Positions 47,425-56,680 of a stretch of 64,000 nucleotides of DNA are shown here, piece by piece. Origin of the DNA: Deltaproteobacteria bacterium (GTDB lineage Bacteria; Myxococcota_A; UBA9160; UBA6930); contig VGRF01000019.1 of assembly GCA_016875395.1 (NCBI GenBank), positions 21,955 through 85,954 of the forward strand. The letters are read 5' to 3'. The first letter of the stretch is position 1. Every line of letters starts with the position of its first letter. Below the pieces are notes generated by a model. That model had not been told where the DNA came from. It did not search any database and saw nothing but the letters and a program-made list of their open reading frames with translations. A program made the translations under genes and the position numbers.

Positions 47425-49119
47425 TTACTCGCCTGATTCCTTCTTGGCGAGCTTCTCCTTCAGCAGGTCGCCGAAGGTCGTGGTCTGCGAGGTCGACTGT
47501 CGCTGCACGTGGCGCTTCAGCTCCTCTCGCAGCTCACGGTCGGTGAGCGCGCGAATCGACAGCGAGATCTTCTGGTCGACCGGGTCGACTCGCGTGACGA
47601 CCGCGCGGACCTCTTGGCCCACGCTCACCACGTCGCTCGGCTTCGAGACGGGCTCGACCGAGAGATCGTTGCTGTAGATCAGCCCCTCGACGCCGGCGTC
47701 GAGCTTCACGAACGCGCCGAACTCGACCACGCTCGTGACCGCGCCGGTGATCTCCGAGCCCACCGGGTAGCGCTTGATGATGTCGTCCCAGGGATTCGGC
47801 GTGAGCTGCTTGACGCCGAGCGAGAACTTCTCGTTCTCGCGATCGATCTTCAGAACGATCGCTTCGACCTCGTCGCCCTCGTTGTACTTGTCCTTGGGAT
47901 GCTTGATCTGCTCGGTCCACGAGATGTCCGAGACGTGGACCAGGCCGTCGATGCCTTCCTCGAGCCCGACGAAGAGCCCGAAGTTGGTGATGTTGCGGAC
48001 CGGACCGCGCACGCGCGTGCCGACCGGGTACTTCTCCTCGATCAGCGACCACGGGTTCGGCTCGATCTGCTTCATGCCGAGCGAGATCTTGCGGTTGCCC
48101 TCGTCGACGTCGAGCACCACGGCTTCCACCGTGTCGTTCAGGTTCACCATCTTCGACGGGTGCTTGATGCGCTTCGTCCACGACATCTCGGAGATGTGGA
48201 CGAGGCCCTCGATGCCCGGCTCGAGCTCGAGGAACGCGCCGTAGTCGGTGAGCGACACCACGCGGCCCTGGATGCGGCGGCCGAGCGGATACTTCATCGC
48301 CGCGTCGCGCCACGGATCGGGCTGGATTTGCTTCAGGCCCAGCGAGACGCGCTCGCTCTCGATGTCGAAGCGCAGCACCTTCACCTTGAGCTCGTCGCCC
48401 ACGCGGAACAGCTCGCTCGGGTGATTCACGCGGCCCCACGACATGTCGGTCACGTGCAGCAGGCCGTCGAGGCCGCCGAGATCGATGAACGCACCGTAGT
48501 CGGTGATGTTCTTGATCACGCCGTCGACGATCTGGCCTTCTTGCAGCGTCTGCAGCGTCGTCGCGCGCATGCGCTCGCGCTCCTTCTCGAGGAGCGCGCG
48601 CCGCGAGAGCACGATGTTCCCGCGCCGCTTGTTGAACTTGATGATCTTGAACTGGAGGCGCTCGCCGAGCAGCGCCTCGAGATTGCGCACGGGGCGCAAG
48701 TCGACCTGCGAGCCGGGCAGGAACGCCTTCACGCCGATGTCGACGCTGAGGCCGCCCTTCACGCGCGAGATGACTTTGCCTTCGACCGACTCGTCGGCCT
48801 CGAAGGCCTTGCTGATCTCGTCCCAGATCTTGAGACGGTCGGCCTTCTCCTTGCTGAGGACGATGTAGCCGTCCTCGTCCTCGACCTCTTCGATGAACAC
48901 GTCGACCGGGTCACCGGGCTTGACGAGCAAGCGGCCCGACTCGTCCATGAATTCCCAGGCGTCGATCAGGCCTTCGGACTTGAAGCCCACGTCGATCTGC
49001 ACGTGGTCTTGATCTGCGGCGAGCACGCGTCCCTTGACGACCTCGCCTTCCTTGAGCTTGGGCGCGTCCTTCGCGAACAGCTCCGCGAACGACATGCCGG
49101 TGGTGGGTTGTTGAGACAT
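47425..49119 (-). CDS. rpsA: 30S ribosomal protein S1
   Basis: A 564-residue mRNA-binding ribosomal protein with six S1/OB domains; repeated blocks such as ITDYGAFIDLGGLDGLLHVTDMSW and SLTDYGAFLELEPGIEGLVHISEMSW mark them. The first two domains bind the ribosome, the rest mRNA. AAGGAG lies 13 bases before the ATG at 49119, a rather long spacing. In many proteobacteria cmk sits directly upstream; here tyrA does. Confidence 0.97.
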   Translation of the reverse strand: MSQQPTTGMSFAELFAKDAPKLKEGEVVKGRVLAADQDHVQIDVGFKSEGLIDAWEFMDESGRLLVKPGDPVDVFIEEVEDEDGYIVLSKEKADRLKIWDEISKAFEADESVEGKVISRVKGGLSVDIGVKAFLPGSQVDLRPVRNLEALLGERLQFKIIKFNKRRGNIVLSRRALLEKERERMRATTLQTLQEGQIVDGVIKNITDYGAFIDLGGLDGLLHVTDMSWGRVNHPSELFRVGDELKVKVLRFDIESERVSLGLKQIQPDPWRDAAMKYPLGRRIQGRVVSLTDYGAFLELEPGIEGLVHISEMSWTKRIKHPSKMVNLNDTVEAVVLDVDEGNRKISLGMKQIEPNPWSLIEEKYPVGTRVRGPVRNITNFGLFVGLEEGIDGLVHVSDISWTEQIKHPKDKYNEGDEVEAIVLKIDRENEKFSLGVKQLTPNPWDDIIKRYPVGSEITGAVTSVVEFGAFVKLDAGVEGLIYSNDLSVEPVSKPSDVVSVGQEVRAVVTRVDPVDQKISLSIRALTDRELREELKRHVQRQSTSQTTTFGDLLKEKLAKKESGE

Positions 49120-49129
49120 GAGACTGAGA

Positions 49130-50110
49130 TCACTCCTTGGTGGCCGCCGACTTGGCGGCCTTGTTCGTTTCCGGACGTGGATGTGCGCCTCCGGAGTGGG
49201 CGTTCGCCCCGCCCTGCGCGAGCTGATCGCGCGCGGCGGTGAGAAGTGAGGTGACGCTCGCGGCGTCGCCGCTCTCGATCGCACGGGCGAGCGCGGCGGC
49301 GCGCTCAGCGGCGAAGAGCAGCGGCGCTGCGAGCGCCTGCTTGTTGTTCACGAGGATGTCGGCCCACATCGCGGGATCGCTCGCCGCGATGCGCGTGAAG
49401 TCGCGAAAGCCCGTGCCCGCGAGCTCGCGCGCGGCGACCGGCGCGCCTTCGAGCGAGGCGGCGAACGCGAAGGCGATCGCGTGCGGCGCGTGGCTCACCC
49501 AGGCCACCTCCTCGTCGTGGCGCTGCGCCGAGCGGCGCAGCACGCGGCAGCCGAGCGCGCGCCAGAGCCAGATCACGCGCTCCTCGGCGGCGGCGTTCGC
49601 CGGCTTCGCAGGCGTGACGATGCAGGCCGCGCTCTCGAACAAGTCCGCGCGCGCATGCGCGTAGCCCGTGTGGTGGCTGCCGGCCATCGGGTGCGAGCCG
49701 ACGTAACAAGTGCCGCTCGGGAGCAGCGGCGGCAGCGACTCGGCGAGAGTCGCCTTCACGCTGCCCACGTCCGTCACGATTGCGCCCGGCGCGAGATGCG
49801 GCGCCAGCCCCGCGAGCAGGGCCGGCATCGCGTGTACCGGGCTCGCGAGCACCACGAGGTCCGCGCCGCGCACGCCTGCCGCGAGGTCCAGCTCCGCGCG
49901 ATCCGCGATGCCGCGCGCGAGGACCTCGCGCTGCGCCTCCGCGCGGCGCACGACCGCGACCACTTCGCGCGCGAGGCGCCGCTCGCGCACCGCGAGCGCG
50001 ACGGAACCGCCGAGCAAGCCCGTGCCGACGACGGCGACGCGCTCGAAGTGATTCGCGCTGCCGCGCTCACTTCGCTCGCCTGCGGCAGGCCGCGCGCTTC
50101 GCGTGCTCAT
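49130..50110 (-). CDS. tyrA: Prephenate dehydrogenase
   Basis: Oxidative decarboxylation of prephenate in tyrosine synthesis. 326 residues with the dinucleotide motif VAVVGTGLLGGSVALAV, the catalytic region GSHPMAGSHHTGYAHA and a helical dimer domain. A low-complexity tail ends the protein. Could use arogenate; residues by eye do not decide. ATGA overlap with hisC; the stop is 10 bases before rpsA. Confidence 0.93.
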   Translation of the reverse strand: MSTRSARPAAGERSERGSANHFERVAVVGTGLLGGSVALAVRERRLAREVVAVVRRAEAQREVLARGIADRAELDLAAGVRGADLVVLASPVHAMPALLAGLAPHLAPGAIVTDVGSVKATLAESLPPLLPSGTCYVGSHPMAGSHHTGYAHARADLFESAACIVTPAKPANAAAEERVIWLWRALGCRVLRRSAQRHDEEVAWVSHAPHAIAFAFAASLEGAPVAARELAGTGFRDFTRIAASDPAMWADILVNNKQALAAPLLFAAERAAALARAIESGDAASVTSLLTAARDQLAQGGANAHSGGAHPRPETNKAAKSAATKE

Positions 50111-51192
50111 CGCTGCGCTCGCCACTGCTGCAGCGCCTTCACGCAGCGCTCGTTCTCTTCCGCAGTGCCGATGCTGATGCGGATGTGCCCCGGCATCCCG
50201 AAGCCCGCGAGCGGCCGCACGATCACGCCTTGCTTCAGCAGCGCGTCGTATGCACCGACGCCCGCATCGGCGAGCAGGTAGTTCGCGTCGGTCGGCCACG
50301 TGGGAACGCCGAGCGCACGCAGCTCGCGCTCGAAATACGCGATGCCGTCGGCGTTCACCCGCTGCGTGCGCGCGACGTGCTCCGCGTCGTCGAGCGCAGC
50401 GACCGCGGCCTCCTCGGCGAGCAGGTTCAGGTTGAACGGATGCCGCGCGCGCTCGAGGTAGTCGATCGTCTCGACGTCACCGATGCCGTAGCCGACGCGC
50501 AGGCCCGCGAGGCCGTAGATCTTCGAGAACGTGCGCATGATCAGCGTGCCCGGGCGCTTCGCGACCCACGCGAGCGAGTCCGGGAAGTCCGCGCGCCGCA
50601 CGAACTCGTAGTACGCCTCGTCGATCAGCAGCAGCACGTCCGCGGGCAGCGACGCCACGAAGGCGTCGAGCTCCGTGCGGCCCACGCTCGTGCCGGTGGG
50701 GTTGTTGGGATTGCAGACCATCACGACGCGCGTGCGGGGCGTGATCGCGGCGCGCATCGCAGGCAGGTCGTGCACGAGCGCGGGCGTGAGCGGCACGGGC
50801 ACCGGCGTTCCGCCCATGCCCTTGGTCACGATCGGGTACATCGCGAACGACGGCCACGCGTAGACGACTTCGTCGCCTGGGCCGATGAAAGACTTCGCCA
50901 TCAGCTCGAAGATCTCGTCGCCGCCGCAGCCGAACACGAGCTGGTTGCCGGCGACGCCCAGACGCTTCGCGAGCTTGGTGCGCAGCTTGAAGCTCGCGCC
51001 GTCGGGGTAGCGGTTCACCCGTGCGGCGGCGGCGGCGATCGCCGCAAGCGCCTTCGGCGAAGGCCCGAGCGGGTTCTCGTTCGAGGCGAGCTTGGTCGCG
51101 GACTTGATGCCGAGCTCGCGCTCGAGCTCCTCGATCGGCTTGCCCGGCTTGTAGGGCTCGATGCCCGGGATCCACGGCTTGACGTGCGTCAC
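50107..51192 (-). CDS. hisC: Histidinol-phosphate / aromatic aminotransferase
   Basis: A 361-residue fold type I PLP aminotransferase with the PLP Lys in MRTFSKIYGLAGLRVGYG, VCNPNNPTGT and DEAYYEF. It lies between pheA and tyrA, so its main role here is probably transamination of prephenate or phenylpyruvate and hydroxyphenylpyruvate rather than histidine synthesis. The GTG at 51192 overlaps the pheA stop (GTGA). Confidence 0.93.
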   Translation of the reverse strand: MTHVKPWIPGIEPYKPGKPIEELERELGIKSATKLASNENPLGPSPKALAAIAAAAARVNRYPDGASFKLRTKLAKRLGVAGNQLVFGCGGDEIFELMAKSFIGPGDEVVYAWPSFAMYPIVTKGMGGTPVPVPLTPALVHDLPAMRAAITPRTRVVMVCNPNNPTGTSVGRTELDAFVASLPADVLLLIDEAYYEFVRRADFPDSLAWVAKRPGTLIMRTFSKIYGLAGLRVGYGIGDVETIDYLERARHPFNLNLLAEEAAVAALDDAEHVARTQRVNADGIAYFERELRALGVPTWPTDANYLLADAGVGAYDALLKQGVIVRPLAGFGMPGHIRISIGTAEENERCVKALQQWRAQR

Positions 51193-52325
51193 GCGGTTTC
51201 TCCCGGACGCAGGTTCGTCGCGCGCGGGAAGGAGCCGAGCACGCGCCACGAGGTCGCGAGCTTCGCGGCGTCGGCGCAGGCGGCCTGCACGCGCTCCTCG
51301 CTGTGGTGGCCCTCGAGGTCGATGAAGAACACGTACTCCCAGGGCGTGCCCTTCAGCGGGCGCGCCTGGATGCTGGTGAGATTCACGCCGTGCGCGGCGA
51401 AGGGCGCGAGCAGGCGATGCAGCGCGCCGCTCTCGCTCTTGCGCACGGTGTACGCGAGGCACGTGAGGTCGTTGCCGCTCGGCGCCGGCGCGTCGCCGCC
51501 GAGCACCACGAAGCGCGTCGTGTTGTCGCGGCGATCCTCGATGCTCGACGCGACCGTCTGTAGCCCCGCGAGCTCGCCCGCGAGCGCGCTCGCGATCGCC
51601 GCGGTGCCAGGCTCCTTCTGCGCGAGCGCGGCGGCGGCGGCGGTGCTAGCGACCTCGTAGCGCTCCACGCCCGGCAAGTGGCGATCGAGCCAGTGCCGGC
51701 ACTGCGCGAGCGGCTGCGGATGCGAGGCGACGCGCTTCACGTCTTCGAGCGCGCCGCTCTGCGAGAGCAGGCAGTGCGAGATGCGCAGCACCGTCTCGCC
51801 GCACAGCGCGAGGCGCGAGTCGACGAGCGCATCGAGCGTCTGCGTGACGACGCCATCGGTGGAGTTCTCGACGGGCACGATGCCGTGGTCCGCCTCCTTG
51901 CGTTCCACCGCGGTGAGCACGTCCGAGATCGTCGCGACGCCGATGTAGTCCGCCTGCTCGCCGAACGTCGCGCGGGCGGCCGCGTGCGAGAACGTGCCCT
52001 CGGGTCCGAGGTACGCGATGCGCAGGCGCGCCTCGAGCGAGCGCGTGGCCGAGACGATCTCGCGGAACACGGCGCGAATGCCCGAGGCGGGGAACGCGCC
52101 GCGATTGCCGCGCACGAGCGCGTCGACGAGATCGCGCTCGCGCGCCGCGCGGTAGATCGAGCTGCGCTCGGAGCGCTTGAGCTCGCCGACCTGCTTCACG
52201 AGCTCCGCGCGCTTGTTGAGCTCGGCGAGAAGGTCGCGATCCACCGCGTCGATCGCGGCGCGCAGGCGCGCGAGCTCACGCTCGCCCTCACCCGACGCCG
52301 TCGTCTTCGCCTTCGGATCGCCCAT
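51189..52325 (-). CDS. pheA: Bifunctional chorismate mutase / prephenate dehydratase (P-protein)
   Basis: Converts chorismate to prephenate and then phenylpyruvate. 378 residues: an AroQ-type mutase (about 15-100), dehydratase (RIAYLGPEGTFSHAAA, ENSTDGVV) and an ACT domain. The motif that binds phenylalanine for feedback, usually GALV and ESRP, is here GALH and QARP, so inhibition may be altered. The ATG at 52325 follows GGGGAG. First gene of the pheA-hisC-tyrA-rpsA run, behind a 330-base leader region. Confidence 0.95.
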   Translation of the reverse strand: MGDPKAKTTASGEGERELARLRAAIDAVDRDLLAELNKRAELVKQVGELKRSERSSIYRAARERDLVDALVRGNRGAFPASGIRAVFREIVSATRSLEARLRIAYLGPEGTFSHAAARATFGEQADYIGVATISDVLTAVERKEADHGIVPVENSTDGVVTQTLDALVDSRLALCGETVLRISHCLLSQSGALEDVKRVASHPQPLAQCRHWLDRHLPGVERYEVASTAAAAALAQKEPGTAAIASALAGELAGLQTVASSIEDRRDNTTRFVVLGGDAPAPSGNDLTCLAYTVRKSESGALHRLLAPFAAHGVNLTSIQARPLKGTPWEYVFFIDLEGHHSEERVQAACADAAKLATSWRVLGSFPRATNLRPGETA

Positions 52326-52436
52326 GCTCCCCTTTCGCGCGTGCCTTCGGCATCGACCGATCACACGCGCGCCAAAACCGAGTGCCAGACCGAATCACAG
52401 GACGAGACGCGACTGCGCGAACGAGCGAGAAGTCGC

Positions 52437-52529
52437 GTAACCCCGCGAAAAAGCTGGCGCAGCTTATCGGCGGCGCTCCGGCGAGTCAAAGCCGAAACGC
52501 CGGAATCCTGCGCGCTTCCGCGGGGTTAC
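52437..52529 (-). promoter_or_regulatory. Folded leader element upstream of pheA
   Basis: The 334 bases between pheA and coaE (52326-52659) are the only gap longer than 300 in the window. Within them an outer perfect 11-bp stem, 52437-52447 with 52519-52529, encloses two hairpins: 52451-52456/52460-52465 (6 bp, 3-base loop, followed on the minus strand by a run of T) and 52477-52483/52498-52504 (7 bp, 14-base loop). Read as minus-strand RNA it is a three-way junction ending 112 bases before pheA. No convincing leader-peptide start is present. It could equally act in the coaE direction or be a DNA element. Confidence 0.4.
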
Positions 52530-52659
52530 CGCGCCGAGCCCCGCGGGACGAAGATCGGCGTCAGAGACTGGCGTTTTAGGAGACCAGCACCGCTGGCCGC
52601 AGACGCTGGCGATGCGACCCGGAAGTGACCCGGCCCGCGCGATTCGGCACGCTGGCGCG

Positions 52660-53307
52660 ATGACGCGCATCGTCGGGCTCACGGGCGGGATCGGGACGGG
52701 GAAGAGCACGGTCTCGCGCATGCTGACGGCCCTCGGCGCCGCGGTCGTGGACGCGGACGCGATCGTGCACGAGCTGCAGGCGCCGGGGATGCCCATGGTC
52801 GCGGAGATCGCCCGCGCTTTCGGGCCGGAGTTCGTCGGCCCGGACGGGGCCCTCGACCGCGCGCGGCTGCGGGAGCTCGTGTTCCGCGACCCCGAGGCCC
52901 GAAGGCGTCTCGGGGAGATCACCCACCCCGCAGTCGGCCGCGAAATGCTGGCGCGCGTCGAGGCCGCCCGCGCCGCCGGGACCGCGCTCGTCGTGATGGA
53001 CAACCCCCTGCTCTTCGAGGGCCGCGCGCGCCGGGTCGCCGCGAATCCCGCGCTCGCCCCTCACGACCGCGGCGAGGACTCGATCCTCGTGTACGCGCCC
53101 GCGGAGACGCAGATCGCGCGCCAGATCGCGAGGGACGGCGTGACCCGCGAGCTCGCGCTCCAGCGCCTCGCGGCGCAGCTGCCGATCGAGGCGAAGCGCG
53201 CCCTCGCGACTCACGTGATCGACAACTCCGGCGGGCTCGACGCCACCGAGCGTCAGGTGCGCGAGCTGTACGCGAAGCTGGTCAGCGCGGCTTCAGCGCG
53301 CCCTTGA
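52660..53307 (+). CDS. coaE: Dephospho-CoA kinase
   Basis: The last step of coenzyme A synthesis. 215 residues with the P-loop GLTGGIGTGKSTVSRML, VDADAIVHEL and the MDNPLLFEG block. A ~15-residue insert (near NPALAPHDRGED) follows that block compared with common forms. Only plus-strand gene between 34 and 64 kb; its last 26 bases overlap the convergent trpA end. Start ATG at 52660 fits the family. Confidence 0.93.
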   Translation: MTRIVGLTGGIGTGKSTVSRMLTALGAAVVDADAIVHELQAPGMPMVAEIARAFGPEFVGPDGALDRARLRELVFRDPEARRRLGEITHPAVGREMLARVEAARAAGTALVVMDNPLLFEGRARRVAANPALAPHDRGEDSILVYAPAETQIARQIARDGVTRELALQRLAAQLPIEAKRALATHVIDNSGGLDATERQVRELYAKLVSAASARP

Positions 53308-54082
53308 TCTCGCGCGCGAACTTCGCGACGGCGTCGACCGCCGCGGCCTTGCTGCCCGCGCGCTCGATCAACGCGACGATCGCGCTGCCCACCGCGACGC
53401 CGTCGGCGTAGCGGCAGACCTCGGCGGCGTGCTCGGGGCGCGAGATGCCGAAGCCCACGATCACCGGGACATCGCTGAGCGCGTGGACTGCGCGAACGCC
53501 CTGCTCGATTCCGCTCGCCAGCTCGCTGCGCGCCGCGGTCACGCCCGTCAGCGAGACGTAGTAGAGAAAGCCGCGCGTGTTGTGGACGAGCATGCGCATG
53601 CGCGCGGGCGTGGTGGTGGGCGAGCCGAGCAGCGCAGCATCGACGCCGTGCTTTGCGAACGCGCCGTAGAGGTCGGCGCCCTCTTCCGGCGGCAAGTCGG
53701 GACAGAGGATTCCGTCGATGCCGGCGTCCGCGCATGCCGCTGCGCAGCCTTCGGCGCCGAGTGCGTAGAACGGATTCGCGTAGCCCATCAGCAGCAGCGG
53801 AATCTTCACCTGCGGGCGCAGCTTCGCGACGAGCGGCAGCACCTTGCGCAGCGTCGTGCCGCGCGCGAGCGCGCGCTCGCTCGCGCGCTGAATCGTGGGA
53901 CCGTCGGCGCTCGGATCGGAGAACGGGATGCCGATCTCGATCATGTCGGCGCCATTTTCCGCGAGCGCGAGGATCATCTCCGACGTCGTTTCGAGATCGG
54001 GGTCGCCGGCGGTGATGAACGGAGCGAAGCCGCCTTCGCGCGCCGCGCGCAGCGCAGCGAAACGTTCCGCGATACGGGTCAT
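53282..54082 (-). CDS. trpA: Tryptophan synthase alpha subunit
   Basis: Cleaves indole-3-glycerol phosphate to indole. 266 residues with the catalytic Glu in [17 protein letters not shown], the catalytic Asp in [11 protein letters not shown] and the phosphate loop GFGISRPE. Last gene of trpEGDCFBA; the ATG at 54082 overlaps the trpB stop (ATGA). Confidence 0.97.
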   Translation of the reverse strand: MTRIAERFAALRAAREGGFAPFITAGDPDLETTSEMILALAENGADMIEIGIPFSDPSADGPTIQRASERALARGTTLRKVLPLVAKLRPQVKIPLLLMGYANPFYALGAEGCAAACADAGIDGILCPDLPPEEGADLYGAFAKHGVDAALLGSPTTTPARMRMLVHNTRGFLYYVSLTGVTAARSELASGIEQGVRAVHALSDVPVIVGFGISRPEHAAEVCRYADGVAVGSAIVALIERAGSKAAAVDAVAKFAREIKGALKPR

Positions 54083-55281
54083 CGAGGTTTTCGCTTCGCG
54101 AGGATCTCGCGCACCTGGGGCGCGTCCTTGTCGCCGCGGCCCGAGAGGTTCAACACCACGAGCGCGCCCGGCATCTGCGCCGCGAGCTTCGGCAGATACG
54201 CGATCGCATGGGCGGGCTCGAGCGCGGGCAGCAGGCCCTCGATGCGCGCGAGGTGTTGGAAGGCAGCGAGCGCTTCCTCGTCCGTCACCGAGACGTACGT
54301 CGCGCGGCCGATCTCGTGGAAGTGCGCGTGCTCGGGGCCGACACCGGGGTAGTCGAGGCCCGCCGAGATCGAGTGCGCCGGGAAGATCTGTCCGTCGTCG
54401 TCCGCGAGGACGAGCGTGCGCTGGCCATGAAGAATGCCCGGCACACCCGCGCCGATCGTCACGCCGTGGCGTCCCGTCGCGATGCCCTCGCCCGCGGGCT
54501 CGACGCCGAACATCTTCACGCTCGCGTCGTCCTTGAACGGGTGGAAGAGGCCCATCGCGTTCGAGCCGCCGCCCACGCATGCGACGAGCGCGTCCGGCAG
54601 ACGCCCCGCCTGCGCGACGATCTGCTCGCGCGCCTCGACGCCGATCACGCGCTGGAGGTCGCGCACCAGCGTCGGGTACGGGTGCGGCCCCATCACCGAG
54701 CCGATGCAGTAATAAGTCGAGCGCACGTTCGTGACCCAGTCGCGCAGCGCCTCGTTGATCGCGTCCTTCAGCGTGCGCGAGCCGCACGTCACGGCGTGCA
54801 CCTTCGCGCCGAGCAGCTCCATGCGGAACACGTTCAGCGCCTGGCGCTGCACGTCCTCCTCGCCCATGAACACTTCGCACTGGAGGCCGAGCAGCGCGCA
54901 CGCCGTCGCCGTCGCCACGCCGTGCTGGCCCGCGCCGGTCTCCGCGATCACGCGCGGCTTGCCCATGTGCTTCGCGAGCAGCGCCTGCCCGAGCACGTTG
55001 TTGATCTTGTGCGCGCCGGTGTGCGCGAGGTCCTCGCGCTTCAGGTAGACGGTGAGGCCGGTCTCCGCCGAGAGCCGCTTCGCGTGATAGAGCGGCGTCG
55101 GACGGCCGGCGTAGTGCCGTAACAAGTCGCCGAGCTCGCGCCGAAACTCGGGCGAGCCGGTGATGCGCGGGATCGCGGCTTCGAGCTCGTCGAGCGCGGC
55201 GATCAACGACTCGGCGACGTAGCGGCCCCCGAAGCTGCCGAAGCGCCCGCGGCTCGGCCCGGGCGCGAGCGACTCGCTCAT
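54079..55281 (-). CDS. trpB: Tryptophan synthase beta subunit
   Basis: Joins indole and serine using PLP. 400 residues: PLP Lys in [18 protein letters not shown], Glu in [13 protein letters not shown] and the phosphate cup GGGSNAMG. This is the standard TrpB1 type that pairs with TrpA. ATGA overlaps at both ends. Confidence 0.97.
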   Translation of the reverse strand: MSESLAPGPSRGRFGSFGGRYVAESLIAALDELEAAIPRITGSPEFRRELGDLLRHYAGRPTPLYHAKRLSAETGLTVYLKREDLAHTGAHKINNVLGQALLAKHMGKPRVIAETGAGQHGVATATACALLGLQCEVFMGEEDVQRQALNVFRMELLGAKVHAVTCGSRTLKDAINEALRDWVTNVRSTYYCIGSVMGPHPYPTLVRDLQRVIGVEAREQIVAQAGRLPDALVACVGGGSNAMGLFHPFKDDASVKMFGVEPAGEGIATGRHGVTIGAGVPGILHGQRTLVLADDDGQIFPAHSISAGLDYPGVGPEHAHFHEIGRATYVSVTDEEALAAFQHLARIEGLLPALEPAHAIAYLPKLAAQMPGALVVLNLSGRGDKDAPQVREILAKRKPR

Positions 55282-55895
55282 TTCGACGCCTCGCGTACGG
55301 CCTTCACGAAGGCCGCGATCTTCGCCGCGTCCTTGCGGAAGCTCGCGCCGTCGACGCCCGTCGCGACGTCGACGCCCCACGGCAGCACGTCGCCCACCGC
55401 GGCGATCGCCTCGGCCACGTTCTCGGGGTTGAGGCCGCCGGCCAGGATCACGTCGGTGCCCGCCGAGATCAGCGGCTCCGCCTCGCTCCAGTCCCACGCC
55501 TTGCCCTTGCCGCCGCCTTCGGTCGGGTGATCCAGTAACAAGATCGCGCTCGGGAACTGCTCGATCGCCTCCATGTCGGCGCCGCGCACGGCCTTGATCA
55601 CGGGCAGATCGACGAGCTCGATGTCCTCTTCCGTCTCGTCGCCGTGGAACTGGATGCGCTCGAGGTCGACCCGCCGCATCACCTTCTGGATCTCGACGAG
55701 CGGCGCATTCGCGAACACCGCCACGCGCTCGATCTGGCCCGCGACGCGCGCTGCGATCTTCTCGCCTTGGTCGATCGAGAGATGGCGCGGCGACGCGGGC
55801 ACGAAGTTGAGGCCGATCAGGTCGACGCCCGCGTCGACGCACATCGCTGCGTCGTCGGGGTGGGTGATCCCGCACACCTTGATGCGAACCGTCAC
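55278..55895 (-). CDS. trpF: Phosphoribosylanthranilate isomerase
   Basis: Isomerises N-(5-phosphoribosyl)anthranilate. 205-residue TIM barrel with the catalytic Cys in VCGITHPDD and Asp in [10 protein letters not shown], plus FHGDETEED. Independent of TrpC, not fused. The GTG at 55895 overlaps the trpC stop (GTGA). Confidence 0.95.
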   Translation of the reverse strand: MTVRIKVCGITHPDDAAMCVDAGVDLIGLNFVPASPRHLSIDQGEKIAARVAGQIERVAVFANAPLVEIQKVMRRVDLERIQFHGDETEEDIELVDLPVIKAVRGADMEAIEQFPSAILLLDHPTEGGGKGKAWDWSEAEPLISAGTDVILAGGLNPENVAEAIAAVGDVLPWGVDVATGVDGASFRKDAAKIAAFVKAVREASK

Positions 55896-56680
55896 GCGAT
55901 GCCTCGGAGTTTGCGAAGCGCGAGCCCGACGTCCGGCTCGCGCATCAATGATTCGCCGACGAGGTAGCCATGCGCGCCCGAACGCGCGAGCCGCTCCACG
56001 TCCGCGGGGCCGAAAATACCGCTCTCCGCGACGACGCAGGCACGGCCCGCGGCGCGCGGCGCGAGCCGCTGGGTCACGCCGAGGTCGGTGTGGAACGAGC
56101 GCAGGTCGCGGTTGTTGATGCCGATCAGCGCAGCGCCGCTCGCGAGCGCGACCTCCAGCTCCGCCTCGTCGTGCACCTCGACGAGCACCTCGAGGCCGAG
56201 CGACGCCGCGTGCTTCGCGAACGCGGCGATCTCGGCGGGCGAGAGCGCCGCGACGATCAGCAGCACCGCGTCGGCGCCGGCCACGCGCGCCTCGTCGATC
56301 TGGTACGCGTCGACGACGAAGTCTTTCCGCAACAGCGGCACGGGCGTCACCGCGCGCACGGCTTCGAGCACGGACAGCGAGCCGCCGAAGTACTGCTCGT
56401 CCGTGAGCACGGAGATCGCAGCGGCGCCCGCCGCGGTGTACGCGCGCGCGATCGCGACTGGATCGCAGTCGCGGCGGATCTCGCCCTTGCTCGGCGACTT
56501 CCGCTTGATCTCGGCGATCACGCGAACGCCCTCGCCGCGCTCGAGCGAACCGCGCAAGCTCGCGACGCGGCGCGTGCACGCGCGGGCGCGCGCGGCGAGC
56601 GCGTCCGCGCTCTCGCGCGACTTCGCCGCCGCGACCTCTTCGCGCTTCGTCGCGAGGATGCGGGCCAGGATCGTGCTCAC
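55892..56680 (-). CDS. trpC: Indole-3-glycerol phosphate synthase
   Basis: Closes the indole ring. 262-residue TIM barrel with [15 protein letters not shown] (catalytic Lys), [13 protein letters not shown], the Glu of [15 protein letters not shown] and AESGI. The start GTG at 56680 overlaps the trpD stop (GTGA). Confidence 0.96.
   Translation of the reverse strand: MSTILARILATKREEVAAAKSRESADALAARARACTRRVASLRGSLERGEGVRVIAEIKRKSPSKGEIRRDCDPVAIARAYTAAGAAAISVLTDEQYFGGSLSVLEAVRAVTPVPLLRKDFVVDAYQIDEARVAGADAVLLIVAALSPAEIAAFAKHAASLGLEVLVEVHDEAELEVALASGAALIGINNRDLRSFHTDLGVTQRLAPRAAGRACVVAESGIFGPADVERLARSGAHGYLVGESLMREPDVGLALRKLRGIA

Noticed and set aside
47509..49242. Plus-strand open frame of 577 codons opposite rpsA
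   Set aside because: Antisense shadow of a highly conserved ribosomal gene; His/Asp/Leu-rich and without family similarity.
52464..52510. Possible Phe leader peptide (F-R-R-F-G-F) before the pheA leader hairpin
   Set aside because: The frame has no ATG, GTG or TTG nearby on the minus strand and reaches back into coaE; Phe codons alone are not enough to call a leader peptide.
55118..55130. Similarity of GTAACAAGTCG to the conserved 3' part of 16S rRNA
   Set aside because: Only about ten bases match, inside trpB; no rRNA gene is present.
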